From contig CM060115.1 of the NCBI GenBank assembly GCA_030522415.1, positions 14,023,815 to 14,087,814 on the forward strand: a DNA stretch of 64,000 nucleotides, read 5' to 3'. Below the pieces are notes generated by a model that saw only the letters and a list, made by a program, of their open reading frames with translations, ran no database searches and was not told the origin of the DNA. The position numbers were made by a program, and so were the translations under genes. How positions within the stretch are numbered: position 1 is the first letter of the stretch; every line of letters starts with the position of its first letter. The DNA is from Channallabes apus. Taxonomy: Eukaryota; Chordata; Actinopteri; Siluriformes; Clariidae. Positions 60,570-64,000 of the stretch are shown here, piece by piece.

Positions 60570-62431
60570 ATGAATGGCCTGTCTGTCAGTGAGCTGTGTT
60601 GCCTGTTCTGTTGTCCCCCATGCCCGAGCCGCATAGCCGCTAAGTTGGCCTTCCTGCCCCCCGAGCCCACGTACACCCTCCTGCCCGATCTGGAAGCCGG
60701 CCCCGTGCCCACCAGCTCCACCACGGCACCCGGCCTGCGCTCCCGAGGCAGTACCGGAGGAGGAGGAGGAAGTGCTGGCGGTTTAGGAGGTGGCGGTGGC
60801 GGTGGCAGTACCAGTGCCAGTGGTGGGGGAGGAGCAGGTGGAGGAGCAGGAGAGGGGCGCTGGAAGCTCCATCTCACAGAACGGGCCGAGTTTCAGTACA
60901 CTCAGCGTGAGCTGGACGTCACCGAGGTGTTCCTGACGCGCTCGAGTCGAGGGAACCGAGTGGGCTGCATGTACATCCGCTGCGCTCCCGCGGCACGGTG
61001 AGACTCACAGGCATGCGCGGCACGAGGGCGCTAACAAACAGATGGATAGACTTCATGATAAACCAGATGCTTGGAGTAATATCGTTATTATATCACAGTG
61101 TCAAATGATCATAATGTTATCCAGTGAGTAAAAAAAAAATATCAATCAATCACCGCCTCTAACTTATTGCATTCATGTAAACTTAACCTTTATATAGACC
61201 TACCTGAACCCTTAACGCGGCTTGTTTTCCTCTATAACGATGTGACGCGTGTCATGTCTGTCAGGACACGCCCCCTGTTTATGGTCCCCCTGCATGTTAC
61301 ACCTGATCTTGCAAAGATGCTGCTGTTAATCCGTGCGAAAGTATTAAAAAACAAACAAACATATGACGTCTTATCGCTGCGTCCCTCAGGATCCCACTCT
61401 CGAGTAAAAAAAAAAAAAAAAAAGAAGCAATTCTTTACTACGCTTTGTGTTTTTGTATTTGCATATTTTGAATGTATTTACAGCACGTGTGCGTCAGAAT
61501 CGTTCACGCATGTAAATTACAGTCTTTCCTCTCGTCTTATTTTCACACGCGTTGTCTTTTTTTCCGTTCCTCCTCCTCCTCCTCTTCCTCTCCTCCTCAC
61601 TCACTCACTCTCTGCGCTATCTTTAAACACCGCCCAGATCGCCCTGCTCTCACGTTAAACCCTTTATTTAGTCAGATGTCAGAAGAGTCTGTTTTTAAAA
61701 CCGGATTAATTCCATTCTGTCAGATATACAGTACGAAAGTCTCCACACAGGAAGTGCAGAGTCTCTTAATGTTTAACTTCTGGTATTTAAAGTTTTAGTT
61801 TGTGGTTTTTAAATAATAATGTTATTAGGAACTGGCTACGTCTAATTGCTTATTAAATCTTAAGGTTTAAAATTATAACAATCGAATTTATTAATCGAAT
61901 CGCGATAGCGTATTTCCTCATTAGTCTCATTAGTTTGATTCCTGCTCATCAGATGGCGGTTTATTTTGGGAGGGCGGGGCAAATTTCCTCATTCATACTT
62001 TGGGAAGTACCTGACCAACCCCGCCTCTCCACCGCCCCCCCGCCTGCCCTTCAGGACATCCCGGGATGGGCAGGTGTGTATTAGTAAGGTTTCGTGCCCT
62101 GACGGGAGGTGTGAGACGTCCCCGTCTCCAGTCACAGACAGCACGATGAGGTCATAGGAAGTCGTGGCACTGAAAAGGCCAGACCTTTTGATCACGATTT
62201 AAAAAAAAAAGGCTTCACTGGAACAGCGAGTAAAGCTGCTTTAAGCTGAAGCGTGAGATCGTTTAAACAGGTCTGAGCCGGTTCCTCTTTCTCGACTGCG
62301 GTGAAATTATTTTGAACCTCCGGCGCGGTTGGAGCGGCGCTGGGACGAGAACCCGAGTGTACACGTTTGTGTTTTTGTCTGTTGTTTCCTCATTCCACTT
62401 TAATTGGTTTACGACACACTTAACTGGTTAA

Positions 62432-62478
<47 letters not shown>

Positions 62479-62589
62479 GTTGTGAAAATGAAAGCAGTAG
62501 ATGAGAGCGGACTTCAGTCCAGTGTAAAGTTTACACAGTTTAAGCTGAATGTTGATTCAGAGTGTGATGTGTGTGAAGGACGATCGCAC

Positions 62590-62620
<31 letters not shown>

Positions 62621-63916
62621 TTCTCTCACGACTCTCTAAAAGAAAGTTAATTTTTTTTAGTTTTGATTATTTGCATTTTATTTCGTATATGTGTAACAAT
62701 AAGACGTACCGGTTTATAATAACCATCATGAAAGCTGTGCGTCTTTTACAGCTGTTATGAATCAGTTATTCTTTATCTCATCACTGCTCATTTTTTTCCA
62801 CTCCCTGAAGCCCCGCCCATGCAATTTTTAATTATACTTTAATTACTTAATAACCCTGACATTGTGTCGTTATTATCCTGACATGATTTCATACGATCCT
62901 GAGCTCACAGGGACAATTTAACATATTTATGCTTCTTAAATTTAAGAAGAAAAAATTTTTTTTATTCAGCATCCAAAGGCAGATTCCAAATTTTTATAGA
63001 CACGTTAGCAATCGATTAATCATTAATAATTAATAACAAGAAGAGCATTTTTCCTCAGTTTACGATCCTGACAAAAGAATTTAAACAAACAGAATACAGG
63101 ATAAACCACCACATGTCCCCCTCTGTCCTCATTAAAACAAACAAACAAAACAAACAAAAAGAAAAAATAAACAGCTTAACGCAGCTAAAAAATACAATGT
63201 CTAATACAGTGTGGCTCCTGAACTGCGAGTGCGCCCTCTTGTGGTGAACCAGCTAATAGATTCCTGAACTGTGCAAAAAAACAGGTCTATAGAGCAGGTA
63301 ACTTATTGTTACTAATACGGAGTTTAGGGAGGGATATATATATATATACATAAAACGTAAAAAATAATAATAATAAAAAAAATAGCTTCACTTGATGTGT
63401 AAAACAAAAATCATTATATAAATACAAGAATTAAGAGTTAAATTACAAATCTGTGTGTGTGTGTGAGAGAGAGAGAGAGAGTGTGTGTGCTTCGACAGTG
63501 AAGCAGTGTTGGGAAATGAAGAAGGGGTAAATGAATGATGGAATAAATAAACAAAGAAACGAATGAAGGAACAAACAAGCAACCAGATGAATAAAGTAAA
63601 TAAATAAACAAGCAAGTGAATACATGAATGAGTGAAGAAAAAAGATTAAATCATGAATATAAACGAATGTAGGGAGAATGTGTTAAGTGTGTGTGTGTGT
63701 GTGTGTGTGTGTGTCGGGCAGGTTCACGGTGCTCTTCTCCCACGGTAACGCCGTAGACCTGGGCCAGATGAGCAGCTTCTACATCGGCTTGGGGACGCGC
63801 ATCAACTGCAACATCTTCTCCTACGACTACTCGGGTTACGGCGTGAGCACGGGGAAACCCTCCGAGAAGAACCTGTACGCGGACATCGACGCGGCGTGGC
63901 AGGCTCTACGCACGCG
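60570..63916 (+). CDS. abhd17a: ABHD17A-type serine hydrolase (depalmitoylase), first two coding exons, continues beyond the window
   Basis: This enzyme removes palmitate from membrane proteins such as Ras and PSD-95. The exons visible are 60570-60997 and 63722-63916, which join in phase; the next exon lies outside the window. The N-terminus [20 protein letters not shown] carries the cysteine cluster (C10, C11, C14, C15, C18) that is palmitoylated and anchors the protein in the membrane. A Gly/Ser-rich stretch at residues 60-96 follows, then the conserved [20 protein letters not shown]. The second exon has [20 protein letters not shown] (oxyanion region) and [11 protein letters not shown]. 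The catalytic GxSxG, Asp and His are not in the window. The first exon favours ABHD17A over B and C. Confidence 0.9.
60998..63721 (+). other. Intron of abhd17a
   Basis: I see no gene. It holds an A run (61406-61422), a CA repeat (62433-62476), a CT repeat (62590-62626), a GA/GT stretch (63450-63490) and a GT run directly before the acceptor (63689-63713). Confidence 0.6.
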
Positions 63917-64000
63917 GTAACACGAGAGAGAGAGAGAGAGAGAGAGAGTGTGTGTGAACGAGTGGGGGGAGGAAAGGAGCAGCATGAGATACACAGATAT

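Overview
The window looks like nuclear DNA of a teleost fish. Its genes have short GT-AG exons coding for typical vertebrate proteins. The introns are full of CA/GT, CT and GGAT microsatellites. The mobile elements (Tc1, mariner, pogo/Tigger-like, tRNA-derived SINEs, an L1-type LINE, a chromodomain Ty3/gypsy element) are those usual in fish. I cannot name the species; a catfish or another otophysan would fit but is not shown.

Layout: (1) 1-18.8 kb holds the last 16 visible exons of a Ral guanine-nucleotide exchange factor (rgl1-like, +), its 3' region and repeat debris. (2) 18.8-28.6 kb holds a lipid-droplet perilipin (plin3-like, +, complete CDS of 425 aa) with a dead gypsy remnant in one intron. 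(3) 28.63-39.53 kb is a full-length L1-type LINE (+) with a 15-bp target duplication. It is cut in its reverse-transcriptase ORF by a complete Ty3/gypsy chromovirus-type retrotransposon (-, 32396-37622) with two 460-bp LTRs that I read as identical and one open 1461-codon gag-pol frame. (4) 41.1-50 kb is a zfand5-type A20/AN1 zinc-finger gene (+, 213 aa) with a long 3' region. (5) An isolated probable 3'-terminal coding exon lies on the minus strand at 50.29-50.47 kb. (6) 53.35-57.25 kb is ptges2 (-, 371 aa). (7) 57.9 kb to the right edge is the start of abhd17a (+, two coding exons, then the window ends). ptges2 and abhd17a are head to head.

The host genes are functionally unrelated: Ral signalling, lipid droplets, ubiquitin/AN1 zinc finger, a membrane glutaredoxin-fold protein and a depalmitoylase. 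Their human relatives lie on chromosome arms of one ancient paralogy group (1q, 6p, 9, 19p), so the order probably reflects ancestral synteny.

The most interesting object is the gypsy element. Its gag start codon lies in the end of the 5' LTR, its candidate primer-binding site lies inside the gag codons, and the gag-pol frame runs across the polypurine tract into the 3' LTR. The 9 nt of that primer-binding site are exactly complementary to a stretch in the LTR that starts 30 bp downstream of a TATA-like box, where the RNA 5' end is expected. That is the arrangement known for Tf1/sushi-type self-priming retrotransposons. Removing the element and one copy of its 5-bp duplication restores the LINE ORF2 frame exactly, so the LINE was open when it was hit.
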